DNA of 64,000 bases from SAR202 cluster bacterium Io17-Chloro-G6 (GTDB lineage: Bacteria; Chloroflexota; Dehalococcoidia; UBA3495): assembly GCA_002816585.1 (NCBI GenBank), contig MUCT01000002.1, positions 1 to 64,000 on the forward strand, written 5' to 3'. Numbering within the stretch: position 1 is the first letter of the stretch; every line of letters starts with the position of its first letter. The position numbers and the translations under genes are program-made. Below, piece after piece: positions 35,193 to 44,897 of this stretch. Under the pieces are notes generated by a model. The model had not been told where the DNA came from. It saw only the letters and a program-made list of their open reading frames with translations, and did no database searches.

Positions 35193-36314
35193 GTGGCCAG
35201 CGTAGAAATAATGGGCATGATTGGCGTCAACCGTGAGCGTGACTCCTCCCGAGGCGTGACGGTCAGCCTCTTCGGTGGCGGCATCAACCCAGCCGACGAG
35301 ATTCCCTCCGGGATCGACCCAGAATACATCGCCGAGTTCTCCCTGGCCCACGAAGCCAGCGGCTTCGACAAGGTGTTGATCGGGTACTCTTCAGCCACCG
35401 CCGAGGGTTTCGGCGTTGCAGGATACGCAGCATCCCGCACCAAGACCCTGGGGTTTCTCATCGCCCACCGGCCGGGGTTCGTGGCGCCCACACTCGCCGC
35501 CCGCCAAGCTGCCACCCTAGATCAACTTACCGGGGGCCGTATCGCACTCCACATCATCAGCGGAGGCAGCGACATCGAACAACGCCGAGATGGCGACTGG
35601 GTGGACCACGACGCCCGCTACCGGCGCACCGACGAGTTCATGGAGGTGGTGAAGCGAGTCTGGACCGAGACCGCGCCATTCGATTACGACGGAGAGTTCT
35701 ACCGGTTTGAGCAAAATTCAAGCGAGGTCCGCACCTTGCAGAAGCCCCACGTTCCCATCTACTTCGGCGGCGCATCGGACGTGGCCAAGGAAGTCGGGGC
35801 AAAACGGGCCGACGTCTATGCCCTCTGGGGAGAACCCCTGGGGTCAATAAAAGAGCAGGTCGCCGATATCCGAGAGCGCGCGGCCAAGTACAACCGCACC
35901 ATTCGCTTTAGCGTTTCCGTAAGACCGATCTTGGGAGACACAGAAGGCGAAGCATGGGAGCGGGCCCGGGGCATACTGGAACGGGTAAAGGCCTCGGTGG
36001 GAGAAACCGTCGGCCCAGGGAAACCGGCCAGGCTGCAGTCGGAGGGTTCCCGGCGCCTTTTGGAGTTCGCCGCCAAGGGGGAGGTCCATGACCAACGCCT
36101 GTGGATGCCGATAGCCGCCACCACCGGAGCCGCTGGCAGCACTACCGCCCTGGTGGGCACCGCGGAACAGGTAGCCGAGTCCCTGCTGGCCTATCACGAG
36201 GCAGGCGCTGACGCTTTTATCATCCGGGGCTTCGACCCACTACACGACACCATCGAGTGGGGCAAGGAGCTGATCCCCTTGGTCCGTGATGGCGTTGCGG
36301 CGCGGTCTAGCTAA
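35193..36314 (+). CDS. LLM-class flavin-dependent monooxygenase (SsuD-like)
   Basis: 373 residues from GTG 35193. TIM-barrel FMN-dependent oxygenase of the alkanesulfonate monooxygenase group: GYSSATAEGFGVAGYAASRT, LIAHRPGFVAPTLAARQAAT, LDQLTGGRIALHIISGGSD and KPHVPIYFGGASDVAKEVGA are typical. C-terminal VGTAEQVAESLLAYHEAGAD. Such enzymes release sulfite from alkanesulfonates or act on related organics. Its 3' end overlaps the convergent nucleoside hydrolase gene by 8 bases. Confidence 0.9.
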   Translation: MASVEIMGMIGVNRERDSSRGVTVSLFGGGINPADEIPSGIDPEYIAEFSLAHEASGFDKVLIGYSSATAEGFGVAGYAASRTKTLGFLIAHRPGFVAPTLAARQAATLDQLTGGRIALHIISGGSDIEQRRDGDWVDHDARYRRTDEFMEVVKRVWTETAPFDYDGEFYRFEQNSSEVRTLQKPHVPIYFGGASDVAKEVGAKRADVYALWGEPLGSIKEQVADIRERAAKYNRTIRFSVSVRPILGDTEGEAWERARGILERVKASVGETVGPGKPARLQSEGSRRLLEFAAKGEVHDQRLWMPIAATTGAAGSTTALVGTAEQVAESLLAYHEAGADAFIIRGFDPLHDTIEWGKELIPLVRDGVAARSS

Positions 36315-37245
36315 CTGGCAATCCCTCGATCTCCAGCAAATTCTCAATTAACCCAAAGAAACCCTTTACGTTCACCGTTTGGGGCAGGGTGATTTCGCCT
36401 GGGCTGCCCGTCTCGGAGGTTTCTCCCCAGGACTCGTTTTCGTCCAGCCCCACGTCTAGGTCTACCTTGATCACGGTAGCTATGACCGGGTCCAAGGCGA
36501 TCGCCAAGGCCAAGGGGTCGTAGAACTCGAACCTCTGCCTGCTGGGCTCCCGATGAAACCAGCCCTGCAGCAGGTCCAAGACCAGCCGGCCGAGGGGGTG
36601 GTCCGACCGGAGCCCCAGCGTCTGTTCGCGGCTGATTCCCACCTGCCTGCAGGCCGCTAGATCGACGACGGTAACGGGAAGCCGGCTCGACAAGATAATC
36701 TCGGCGGCAACCGGGTCGCTGTAGAAATTGAACTCCGCCCTGGGTGTGACGTTGCCGGGAGTGTCCACGGCGCCACCCATGACCACGATGTTTTTGGCCT
36801 GTTCCAAAGCAAACGGCCTCTCCCAGAGCAGGCGGGCCACGTTGGTCAGGGGACCTAGGGCAACCAGCACGGCCTCACCTGGCTCGCGGGTTAGTTGATC
36901 ATACAAAAACTGAACAGCCCCTTGTGCGACTGGCTCCGTGGTGGGCTCGGGAAGGCGGCTGGACAGTCCCCCTGGGCCGTGGAACTGGGGGGCATAGGCG
37001 TACTTGCCCCGCAGGGGCCGGGCGGCCCCTTTAGCCACCGGGATGTCACGCCGCCCCGCCGCTTGGAGCAGCGCCAGGGCATTGCGGGTGGACCGGGCCA
37101 GGGGGACGTTCCCACCCACGGTGGTTAAGCCCACGGTCTCGACATCCGGCGATGCCAGAGCCATCAGGATGGCAACGGCATCGTCCACGCCGGGGTCGGT
37201 GTCTATGAGTAATCTAGTTGGCTGGACCATCGATCTCTCGGCCAC
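36307..37245 (-). CDS. Inosine/uridine-preferring nucleoside hydrolase family
   Basis: About 307-312 residues (ATG 37230 or 37245). The diagnostic Ca-binding start is LIDTDPGVDDAVAILMAL, with GPLTNVARLL, NIVVMGGAVDTPGNVTPRAE, FNFYSDPVAAEIIL and EFYDPLALAIALD. It hydrolyses ribonucleosides to base plus ribose. It is the last gene of the minus-strand hopanoid cluster, 30 nt after the epimerase gene, so a role in purine release or salvage linked to adenosylhopane is possible but unproven. Confidence 0.92.
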   Translation of the reverse strand: MAERSMVQPTRLLIDTDPGVDDAVAILMALASPDVETVGLTTVGGNVPLARSTRNALALLQAAGRRDIPVAKGAARPLRGKYAYAPQFHGPGGLSSRLPEPTTEPVAQGAVQFLYDQLTREPGEAVLVALGPLTNVARLLWERPFALEQAKNIVVMGGAVDTPGNVTPRAEFNFYSDPVAAEIILSSRLPVTVVDLAACRQVGISREQTLGLRSDHPLGRLVLDLLQGWFHREPSRQRFEFYDPLALAIALDPVIATVIKVDLDVGLDENESWGETSETGSPGEITLPQTVNVKGFFGLIENLLEIEGLPVS

Positions 37246-37275
37246 ACAAAAGCGGCCCCATAAAGAATGGCCCAG

Positions 37276-38283
37276 CTAGAATGGGGCGGGGTCCTTGTAG
37301 AGATACGCCGAGTTGGCGAATGCCGTGAGAGCGTCCAATGCCGTGTGCCAGAAACGGTATCCGGTCGTCCTGTGGAGTTTTCCGGTGCTCATCAAGATTG
37401 GCCAGCGCACCAGGTCCAGACCGGCGGAAGTGGCGTCCCGCTGCAGATGGAGTTCCCAAGACAACTGGGCCAAGGGATAAGCCAATAAGGCCGGGAGGCT
37501 AATCAGCTTGCTCTTGATTATTTTGGCCATCTCCCGGTAATAGACCACCCCGTCACCGGCAACGTTGAACGTTCCAGGAATCTCCCTTTGAATGACGATG
37601 GAGATGACCCTGGCGAGGTCGTCATCATACACGAACTGCATGGCCGGATTGGCATCCAGCACGCCCAGGAGCCAGGGACGGAAGAAGGCCTGGGTCACGA
37701 AGTTGTCGGCGCCGTTACCCAAGACGATGCACGATCTGAGGATGGTGACTTTGATGTCCTGCTGGGCCTGGGAAAATTCCTCCAATGCCAGCTCACTCAG
37801 GTGCTTGTCGTAGCCGTAGGGAAAATCAAGGGACGGCCGCACCGGCGCGTCGTCAAGAATGGGGACCGGGTTGTCGCTGTGGGCGCCGTAGACGGTGTGG
37901 GAGCTCAGGTATATAAGGTGCCCGATCCGCGCCCTAACGCAGGAAGCCATCACGGACCGTAGGGTCTCCAAGTTCTCCTCGCGTATGGCGGCCACCTCCC
38001 GCCGGTTGACGCCACGGCGTGCGTTGAAGGCCAGATGAACCAACGTGGTGGCGCCTTGGTCGTTCAACTCCTCGTCGATGGGCCCCGAGACGTCCTTGCG
38101 GTAGACGGCAATATTGTGGATCGGCACCGGCAATGGATTGACATCGAAAGCCACCACTTTCCGAATGCCAGGCTCCTGCTCCAGCCGCTCCAGAAGTTTG
38201 GTTCCGATGTAGCCGGATGCTCCGGTGACCGCGACTACCTTTCCCTGTTGGACCATCCTATCCTGCTGTGCCACCGGATACAC
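37276..38283 (-). CDS. NAD-dependent epimerase/dehydratase (extended SDR)
   Basis: 335 residues; ATG 38256 (MVQQGKVVAVTGASGYIGTK) is an alternative, more typical start. Rossmann motif TGASGYIGTKLLERL and active site YGYDKHLSELAL (YxxxK). C-terminal substrate region is SDR-extended. It may act on a nucleotide sugar or on a hopanoid-linked sugar. Located in the hopanoid cluster between the nucleoside hydrolase and the squalene/phytoene synthase. Confidence 0.9.
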   Translation of the reverse strand: MYPVAQQDRMVQQGKVVAVTGASGYIGTKLLERLEQEPGIRKVVAFDVNPLPVPIHNIAVYRKDVSGPIDEELNDQGATTLVHLAFNARRGVNRREVAAIREENLETLRSVMASCVRARIGHLIYLSSHTVYGAHSDNPVPILDDAPVRPSLDFPYGYDKHLSELALEEFSQAQQDIKVTILRSCIVLGNGADNFVTQAFFRPWLLGVLDANPAMQFVYDDDLARVISIVIQREIPGTFNVAGDGVVYYREMAKIIKSKLISLPALLAYPLAQLSWELHLQRDATSAGLDLVRWPILMSTGKLHRTTGYRFWHTALDALTAFANSAYLYKDPAPF

Positions 38284-38326
38284 AGTGGTGTTTTGTTCTC
38301 ATAGGCCGCCAGTACTTTGGTAGAGG

Positions 38327-39211
38327 TTACCGGAGAGGAGATGACCGGGGCAACATGCTGCCCAGCCAGGTCTGGGCCGTTATCCTGATCTTTTCGGCCT
38401 TGCTCAGCGACACCCTGGAGTCTAAGACGTCATAATCCGACGCCTCGATTCGGTCCAGCACCTTGGAGTACAGCGCTCCCAAGACGGCAGGACAGGCCCT
38501 AGACCTCCGGGTGAGATAGGGCAACAACTTGAATCCGCGGTCAAAGTACTCACGGGCACGCTGCGACTGGAACCCCATCAGGTCGATAAAGGCCTGGTTG
38601 CGGACACCATTTCTGAGGTCTTCCTCAGAATATCCGAACCGGGCCATCTCGTCCTGGGGCAGATAGATGCGGCCCATGTCCAGGTCTTCCCGCACATCCC
38701 TGATGATGTTGGTCAGTTGCATGGCCAGGCCCAGGTCCACGGCGTATTCTTTTGCGTCGTCATTCTCGTAACCAAAGATCTGCAGGCAAATCAGCCCCAC
38801 CACCGAGGCGACCCGGTAGCAATATTCCCGCAATTCCTGGAAGTTCGCGAATCGGTCCTTAACCAGGTCGCTCTCGACGCCCATGATGATCTCCCGGAAG
38901 TAGTCTTGGGGGATCTCGTACCGCTGAGCAACGTCGGCCAACGCCAGGTACACCGGGCTGGAGGCATTCCCTGAATAGGTATCATTTAGATTAGATTGAA
39001 GGTCGGCCAGCGCTGTCATCTTGGCGTCGGTTGAGGTTTCCTCATCCACCGAATCGTCGCAATGGCGGCAGAAAGCGTATGCGGCGTAGATGGCCCGGCG
39101 CTTGGCGGCTGGGAGGGTCAAAAAGGCGTAGTAAAAGTTCTTGGCTTCCCGGCGGGTGATGATCCGGCAAGCCTCGTAAGCTAATTCTAGGTCGATGGTG
39201 GGAGACTGCAT
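38327..39211 (-). CDS. Squalene/phytoene synthase family (HpnD-like)
   Basis: 294 residues. Head-to-head prenyltransferase that condenses two prenyl diphosphates. First Asp-rich motif is in AYAFCRHCDDSVDEE; the second is LTNIIRDVREDLDMGRIYLP. In a hopanoid cluster it most likely makes presqualene diphosphate or squalene from farnesyl diphosphate. No HpnC or HpnE partner is visible, so either it makes squalene alone or partners are elsewhere. Phytoene synthase activity cannot be excluded. Confidence 0.9.
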   Translation of the reverse strand: MQSPTIDLELAYEACRIITRREAKNFYYAFLTLPAAKRRAIYAAYAFCRHCDDSVDEETSTDAKMTALADLQSNLNDTYSGNASSPVYLALADVAQRYEIPQDYFREIIMGVESDLVKDRFANFQELREYCYRVASVVGLICLQIFGYENDDAKEYAVDLGLAMQLTNIIRDVREDLDMGRIYLPQDEMARFGYSEEDLRNGVRNQAFIDLMGFQSQRAREYFDRGFKLLPYLTRRSRACPAVLGALYSKVLDRIEASDYDVLDSRVSLSKAEKIRITAQTWLGSMLPRSSPLR

Positions 39212-39372
39212 GGAATTTACCGGGGATAACGATTTGAGGAAAGGGCGACTGGGGGTTTGCTGCTCCCAGCGATTATAGTACAGGATCCGGCCGCTAAAAC
39301 TTTGAGGGGACGGATCCGCCGGGGCCCAGATCAGGGGAAGCCTCGAATCCGGGCCAAACGGGATTGTTGCTG

Positions 39373-39816
39373 CTATTCCCCGACTACTTGGACCATAACT
39401 TCCCGACGGCGGGGATGATCCAGCTCAATAAAAAAGACACTCTGGTAAGTCCCAAACTGCATTTGGCCGCCGATCACCGGCACCGTCTCGCTAGTGCCCA
39501 GGAGGAGGTGCTGCAGGTGTGCGTGGCCGTTGGGTGACTCGTCATCGTTCATATTGACGGTGCGAATCTCAAAGTTGTTGTGTTGGTAGCCGTTCTCCCG
39601 TGGAGACATTTTTTCCAGAAATTCGGCCATGTCTTCCAGCAGCAACGGTTCGTTTTCATTGATCTTAATCGCCGCGGTAGTGTGCTTGGAATACACGACG
39701 GCAAACCCGTTGGCAATCTGGGAATTGGCGACACATTCGGCCACCCATTCGGTGATGTCGATGAACTCCGGCGCACACTTTGTCTCGAACTTCTTGCAAA
39801 ATGACTTGGTGATCAT
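39373..39816 (-). CDS. yjbQ: YjbQ family protein (UPF0047)
   Basis: 147 residues, complete. Small conserved protein with a metal-like site: VYSKHTTAAIKINENEPLLL, NGHAHLQHLLLGTSETVPVI and GQMQFGTYQSVFFIELDHPR are diagnostic. Some members show thiamin-phosphate synthase activity in vitro, but the true role is unclear. It sits between the squalene-hopene cyclase and the squalene/phytoene synthase genes. Confidence 0.92.
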   Translation of the reverse strand: MITKSFCKKFETKCAPEFIDITEWVAECVANSQIANGFAVVYSKHTTAAIKINENEPLLLEDMAEFLEKMSPRENGYQHNNFEIRTVNMNDDESPNGHAHLQHLLLGTSETVPVIGGQMQFGTYQSVFFIELDHPRRREVMVQVVGE

Positions 39817-39911
39817 TATGCAGTCCCCCTTTCTGCTTAGCCCGAATTAACTTTGAAAATTGCTGATCGCTCGTTGATCGCTCTATGAAGGCCGCCTCTA
39901 ATATTGCGCTT

Positions 39912-41912
39912 CTACTTCCCGGAAACCGCACGGGAATACCTTCCCAATGCCAGCAGCGGCCAGTAGTTGCGGTACAGATGGTAGTTGATCATGAACCCAG
40001 CCGGCAGATCCAAGCCCTGGTAACTCGACTCTCCAGGGTCCGGCAACTCCTTGAGCCGTTCGCCCACACCGTAGCCGGGAAATCCGGTGCCGGTGAAGTA
40101 CGGTTCGTGCCACGTGCCGTCCTCCTGCTGCGTTTCGGCCAGGTAATTCACACCCCGCTGGGAGGCCTGGCATTCGTGTTCTCCAGCGGCGACCAAGCCT
40201 AGCAAGGCCCAGGCGGTTTGAGACGCCGTGCTGGGGCCCACGCCGCGTAGGGTCGGGTCCACGTAGGAGCCGCAGCCCTCACCCCAGCCGCCGTCTTCGT
40301 TCTGGTGGGCCACGATCCAATCGACGGCCCGGCGGATGTACGGCTGGGACATATCTTCGCCGATGGCTTCCAATGCGGGTAATACGGAACCGGAGCCATA
40401 GACATAATTAACGCCCCAGCGGCCGAACCAGGAGCCGTCTTCCTCCTGCTCACTAACAACGTACTTGAACCCCCGGTTGACGACCTTGTTTTCTCTGGTG
40501 GAGCCCAATCGTCCAAACATCTCCAGCAGATGAGCCGTGACGTCGACGCTAGGTGGGTCCAGGGTCTCGCCGAAATCCGAGAACGGTATCTTGGTCAGGT
40601 ATTTCTTATTGTTGTCCTTGTCGAAGGCCGCCCAACCGCCGTTCTTGGATTGCATTCCGGTCATCCATTCCACACCCCTTTGAACGGATTCGGCCCGGCG
40701 GGGCTCCTCGGCGTCCGGCAATCGGACCTTGTCCAAAGCCATGACGACGATGGACGCATCATCGATGTCAGGGTAGGCCAAGTTATCGAACTCGAAGGAC
40801 CATCCGCCCGGACGCAGCTTCTTAGCACGGACCTGCCAATCGCCGCCGGCGAATATCTGTTTCTCCAGCAGCCACCTGGTAGAGGATTGGACCATAGGGT
40901 CGTCAGCAGCGACACCGGATTCCAACAAGGCTAATTGGGCGATGCAGGTGTCCCACACAGGAGAGAGACAAGCCTGGACGGTACAGGTGTCCTCGTCTTC
41001 GATAGCGAAAGCTTCAAATCCATGGAAACCCTTTTCTACTGCCTCGTGATCCGGTCCGTAACCCAGAGTATGGAGCGCAATCAATGAGTAGACCCACGGA
41101 GGCTGAATCCCGGCCCAGGAACCGTCCGCCTCCTGGTGCTCCAAGACCCATTCCATGATCTTGCGCTCGGCACGTCCTCGGAGCGGATGCACCGGCAAGC
41201 GCTGGTAGAGTCCCACTAGCTTGTCCGCCAAATAAAGGGCTTTGGACCAGCCGAGTCCTCCAGTAGGTTTGGGCAGGGAATAATCGGCGCCTCCGCGTCC
41301 GCCGGGATAGAGTTCGTCAATGTTGGCCGACTCCGGTACCGGACAGTAGGGTTGGCGGGTCAAGATGATTAGCATGGGAACGACTGTGGCGCGCGCCCAG
41401 CTGGCGAATTCATAGATGTTGAACGGCGCCCACGACGGCAGGAAGATCATCTCGGGCGGCATGTTGGGCGTGCCCTTCCAGTCCCATTGACCGAACAGTG
41501 CCAGCCAGATCTTGGTGAACACCCGGACCTTGGGCATTCCGCCCTTGGCGAGTATGAATTCCCGGGCCTTTTGCATGGTCTCGGAGTCCGGAGAGTGCCC
41601 GGCCAGCTTGAGGGCAAAATAACACTCAACCGAGGTACTCAGGTCGCCCGGAGCCTCAAAATACTGGCCCCATGAGCCATCGCTCCGTTGCTTGCTCAGG
41701 ATGTAATTGCAAACCTTGCGCCATCGTTCCCCATCATGACGGCCCGTGAAATGGCACAACATCAGATACTCGGCTTCCATGGTCGGGTTGGATTCCAGCT
41801 CACCCCACCAGTAGCCGTCAGGGTATTGGGTCCGGCGGAAGTAGTCCTGTGACCGGCGCACCGCTCGGTCCGCCGCCTGCTTGACCTCTGTATTTTTTGG
41901 TTGAGTTACCAA
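39912..41912 (-). CDS. shc: Squalene-hopene cyclase
   Basis: About 667 residues from TTG 41912, just after the hpnA stop; ATG/GTG further upstream (41978) would overlap hpnA. The catalytic acid motif is in YPDIDDASIVV (DxDD). Repeated QW motifs include ADGSWAGIQPPW, SKNGGWAAFDKDNN, EEDGSWFGRWGVNYVYGS, NEDGGWGEGCGSY and QEDGTWHEPY. N-terminal YPDGYWWGELESNPTMEAEY is typical. Membrane-associated enzyme that cyclises squalene to hopene/hopanol. Core of the cluster. Confidence 0.97.
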   Translation of the reverse strand: MVTQPKNTEVKQAADRAVRRSQDYFRRTQYPDGYWWGELESNPTMEAEYLMLCHFTGRHDGERWRKVCNYILSKQRSDGSWGQYFEAPGDLSTSVECYFALKLAGHSPDSETMQKAREFILAKGGMPKVRVFTKIWLALFGQWDWKGTPNMPPEMIFLPSWAPFNIYEFASWARATVVPMLIILTRQPYCPVPESANIDELYPGGRGGADYSLPKPTGGLGWSKALYLADKLVGLYQRLPVHPLRGRAERKIMEWVLEHQEADGSWAGIQPPWVYSLIALHTLGYGPDHEAVEKGFHGFEAFAIEDEDTCTVQACLSPVWDTCIAQLALLESGVAADDPMVQSSTRWLLEKQIFAGGDWQVRAKKLRPGGWSFEFDNLAYPDIDDASIVVMALDKVRLPDAEEPRRAESVQRGVEWMTGMQSKNGGWAAFDKDNNKKYLTKIPFSDFGETLDPPSVDVTAHLLEMFGRLGSTRENKVVNRGFKYVVSEQEEDGSWFGRWGVNYVYGSGSVLPALEAIGEDMSQPYIRRAVDWIVAHQNEDGGWGEGCGSYVDPTLRGVGPSTASQTAWALLGLVAAGEHECQASQRGVNYLAETQQEDGTWHEPYFTGTGFPGYGVGERLKELPDPGESSYQGLDLPAGFMINYHLYRNYWPLLALGRYSRAVSGK

Positions 41913-41914
41913 AT

Positions 41915-42952
41915 CTATGCAGCGCTTCGCCAAGAGTTCACGTTTTGTTTGTTGAGGTAGCCATGATCGGCGAACCAATCAGCGGATTGTTTCAATGCGT
42001 CTTCCACGGCCCGCTGGGGTAGTCCCAACTCTTTGACCGCTTTTTCGCAACTGACGTAGGCGGGTTTCTTCGACGCCAGCACTCCTTCAACAGGAATAGC
42101 CGGCTCCCGGCGCAACAGGGTCCCTTCCACGAACCGGTCTGCGTACCCGGCGCCTATCACCAGCCAGTAGGGCGCCCTGATTCGTGGCGCCGGCAGGCCG
42201 GTCAGGCTGCTCAGCATGTCGAATATTTCCTTCAAACTAACGTTCCGGTTGCCCAATATGTAACGCTCGCCTGGTTTTCCTTTCTCTAATGCCAGGATGT
42301 GGCCGTCCACCACGTCGGCCACGTCCACCAGATTCATTCCGGTTTTCAAGTATGCTGGGACCCGCCGGCGAAGGAAGTCTAGAACGATCTTCCCAGTCGG
42401 AGTGGGTTTAACGTCCCACGGGCCAACCGGCGCGGTGGGGTTCACCACCACCACCGGCATCCCGTCCGCCGCCATGGCCAGAGCCTCCCGCTCCGCATGG
42501 AGCTTGGACCTCTTGTAGTGGCCGTGGAGCGTCTTGGCGTCGATTAGCGTCTCTTCGTTACCGAGGGGTCCGTTGGGGCCCAGGGCTCCCTTTGGCAGAC
42601 CGATCGTCCCTACTGTGCTGGTGTATACGGTGCGGGAGACTCCTGCTTGCCGTGCCGCGTTCAGCACGTTTACCGTGCCCTCCACATTGGTCCGCGACAC
42701 TCCTGCCGGGTCTCTCGACCAGAAGGTGTAGGCGGCGGCCACGTGAAAAACTGCCTCGCAGCCCTGAACAGCCCGGTCGACCGATCCACGGTCCAAGATG
42801 TCCCCTTCCACTGGAATGATTCCGGTGTCTTCAATTGTTAATCGATTACTGCCCGGGCGAACCAACGCCCGCACGTCCTCACCGCGCCGCCACAGTTCAC
42901 GGGCGAGATTCCCGCCGATGAACCCGGTGGCGCCGGTGACCAACACCTTCAA
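41915..42952 (-). CDS. hpnA: Hopanoid-associated sugar epimerase (HpnA)
   Basis: 345 residues. SDR-extended: VTGATGFIGGNLARELWRRG, active-site HYKRSKLHAEREAL, and the HpnA-specific NPTAPVGPWDVKPTPTGKIV. Ubiquitous in hopanoid clusters and thought to modify a side-chain sugar, but its reaction is uncertain. It lies 42 nt after hpnG and just before shc on the same strand. Confidence 0.95.
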   Translation of the reverse strand: MKVLVTGATGFIGGNLARELWRRGEDVRALVRPGSNRLTIEDTGIIPVEGDILDRGSVDRAVQGCEAVFHVAAAYTFWSRDPAGVSRTNVEGTVNVLNAARQAGVSRTVYTSTVGTIGLPKGALGPNGPLGNEETLIDAKTLHGHYKRSKLHAEREALAMAADGMPVVVVNPTAPVGPWDVKPTPTGKIVLDFLRRRVPAYLKTGMNLVDVADVVDGHILALEKGKPGERYILGNRNVSLKEIFDMLSSLTGLPAPRIRAPYWLVIGAGYADRFVEGTLLRREPAIPVEGVLASKKPAYVSCEKAVKELGLPQRAVEDALKQSADWFADHGYLNKQNVNSWRSAA

Positions 42953-42994
42953 TTTTTATTTCTGGCGCTTCGAACGGTGGTCGCCATCCTAGCG

Positions 42995-43762
42995 CTATCC
43001 CCTGGCGCCTGACGCCGGACCAACGTTCTGGCCGCCGCCGTTCTCAAGAATCCCGGTCTCTTTCATATAGGCTACCGCGAAGTTGGTCAGGACCATCTGG
43101 CCCAATTGCAGTTGTCTCTTCAGGCGTAGCATCGTGGGGATGCGCCACGGCATGAGCAGCACGTGGGTCACCACTTTATAGGGCGATTTGGCCAGTCCAG
43201 GAAGATAGCCGGGCAGACGTTCGCTTGCGGTGTCCAAGACGACGCGAGCCGACAAGAAGGGCACGCCCGCCTTTTGAGCAGCCTCCGCCACCCGGTAATC
43301 TTCCATGTTTACGCTGTCCACCTGATACTGAGCCCGAAGGTCTTCCCGCTCTTTGGGCTCCGCGACCAGATGATCCACCGTCAGTGCTCCGCCGTTACAG
43401 ACTGGCATGGAGAGTTCGAGCGCGGCCTGCTCTGCTGATTGGAGCATTCGAGGGTCCGGCCTGAGGGCCTGTCCAGCCCCTTGTGATGCCCCGTTCTGGA
43501 GGGCGTACCGGTCGGCCAGCAATAGGTCGCCGGATTCCAACGCGGGGTTTACACCTCCGGCCACACCCAGGACCAATACGCTGTCTATGTCAGAACGCCG
43601 GTCCTCAAGCAAAGCAGCCAAGGCGCCGCCCGCCCGGTCCGGTCCAACTCCCAGAACTCGGAACTCCACCTGGGGATGGACCCCGTTGGCGTCTTGAATC
43701 TCAAGCACCTCGCGCCGGAGGCCGATTAATTCTTGCTCCATGCTGGCAGCCACGATCAGCAA
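42995..43762 (-). CDS. hpnG: Hopanoid-associated phosphorylase (HpnG)
   Basis: 255 residues. Nucleoside-phosphorylase fold: FRVLGVGPDRAGGALAALL, VLVLGVAGGVNPALESGDLL, GALTVDHLV and VDSVNMEDYRVAEAA. In hopanoid producers HpnG releases adenine from adenosylhopane to give ribosylhopane derivatives. It follows hpnH by 18 nt, the expected order of the pathway. Confidence 0.94.
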   Translation of the reverse strand: MLIVAASMEQELIGLRREVLEIQDANGVHPQVEFRVLGVGPDRAGGALAALLEDRRSDIDSVLVLGVAGGVNPALESGDLLLADRYALQNGASQGAGQALRPDPRMLQSAEQAALELSMPVCNGGALTVDHLVAEPKEREDLRAQYQVDSVNMEDYRVAEAAQKAGVPFLSARVVLDTASERLPGYLPGLAKSPYKVVTHVLLMPWRIPTMLRLKRQLQLGQMVLTNFAVAYMKETGILENGGGQNVGPASGARG

Positions 43763-43780
43763 CGTTCCTTACTCTTGATG

Positions 43781-44839
43781 CTAGGCAGCGGTGATTCCGC
43801 CCTTGTGGGCGGCGCCAGACTTAATCAATGTGGCCCAGTCCTTGGGCGTCCTAACGGCCGTGAAAATGGTGGCAGACTCGAATCCGCAGTGCATCATGCA
43901 GTTGGCGCACCGCGGGTCTTTGCCCACGCCATACTTGTCCCAGATGTCCTGGTCGAATAATTCATTGACGTGTTCAACGTGCTCGTCTGCCAGGGGGTAG
44001 CAAGGCTTCCTCCATCCCATCACGGTGTACGTCGGATTGGACCAGGCTGTGCATTGGTACTCCCGCTCCCCTTTCAAGAAGTTCAAATAAAGCGGGTTGT
44101 TATAGAAATTGGCCCCCTCCGAATTCTCAGGCGATAGGAGTTCTTGGAAAATGGAATGCGACTCTTGGCGGGTCAGGAACATGTCTTGGTCCGGAGCGTC
44201 TTCAAAATCGAAGCCCGGTGAGAGCATCGAACCTTCCACTCCAATATCACTCACCAAACGGAACATCTCGGAAAGGTCGCCAACATCGCTGGTTCGGAAC
44301 ACCGTGGTATTGGTGCAGACACGGTAGCCTCGGTCCAAGGCAGACTGGATCGCATCAACAGCCTTCTTGAAAACCCCTTTCCGGTCCACCGACTCATCAT
44401 GTTTCTCTTCCATGCCGTCCATGTGCACCACCCAGCACAGGTATTTGGAAGGCTGGACTTTGTCCATTACCCGGTCCAGCAGCAAGCCGTTGGTGCAGCA
44501 ATATACGAAGTATTTTTCTTCAACCAGCGTATTGATAATCTCGGCAATCCTGGGGTGAATGGTCGGTTCTCCGCCAGCGATGGACACTATGGGCGCGCCG
44601 GACTCGTGGACCGCGGCAAGAGCCTCCTCCACCGGCATCATTTTATCCAACACCGATTTATATTCCCGGATGCGCCCGCAACCGATGCAGGCGAGATTGC
44701 ACATCTCCAGCGGCTCGAGCATTGTCACCAAAGGAAATTTCTTCCTGCCTTTGAGTTTGTTTTTTAATATATAGCCTGCCAGTCTGGTGGATAACTCCAG
44801 CGGTCGTTTGGCTCGTTTGCCTTGTTTGAGAGTGGTCAT
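43781..44839 (-). CDS. hpnH: Adenosylhopane synthase, radical SAM (HpnH)
   Basis: 352 residues. Radical SAM cluster motif in EMCNLACIGCGRIREYKS (CxxxCxxC), with GAPIVSIAGGEPTIHPRIAE and KEYFVYC-type CTNGLLLD. HpnH adds the 5'-deoxyadenosyl group to hopene to make adenosylhopane, the first side-chain step. ATG 44839 begins with MTTLKQGKRAKRPLEL. Needs a [4Fe-4S] cluster, linking it to the suf operon later in this window. Confidence 0.96.
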   Translation of the reverse strand: MTTLKQGKRAKRPLELSTRLAGYILKNKLKGRKKFPLVTMLEPLEMCNLACIGCGRIREYKSVLDKMMPVEEALAAVHESGAPIVSIAGGEPTIHPRIAEIINTLVEEKYFVYCCTNGLLLDRVMDKVQPSKYLCWVVHMDGMEEKHDESVDRKGVFKKAVDAIQSALDRGYRVCTNTTVFRTSDVGDLSEMFRLVSDIGVEGSMLSPGFDFEDAPDQDMFLTRQESHSIFQELLSPENSEGANFYNNPLYLNFLKGEREYQCTAWSNPTYTVMGWRKPCYPLADEHVEHVNELFDQDIWDKYGVGKDPRCANCMMHCGFESATIFTAVRTPKDWATLIKSGAAHKGGITAA

Positions 44840-44897
44840 ATTGTCAAAACCTCAACGGTCATTCATTCGTAACATGGCCCGGTTACAGGCTACTAGA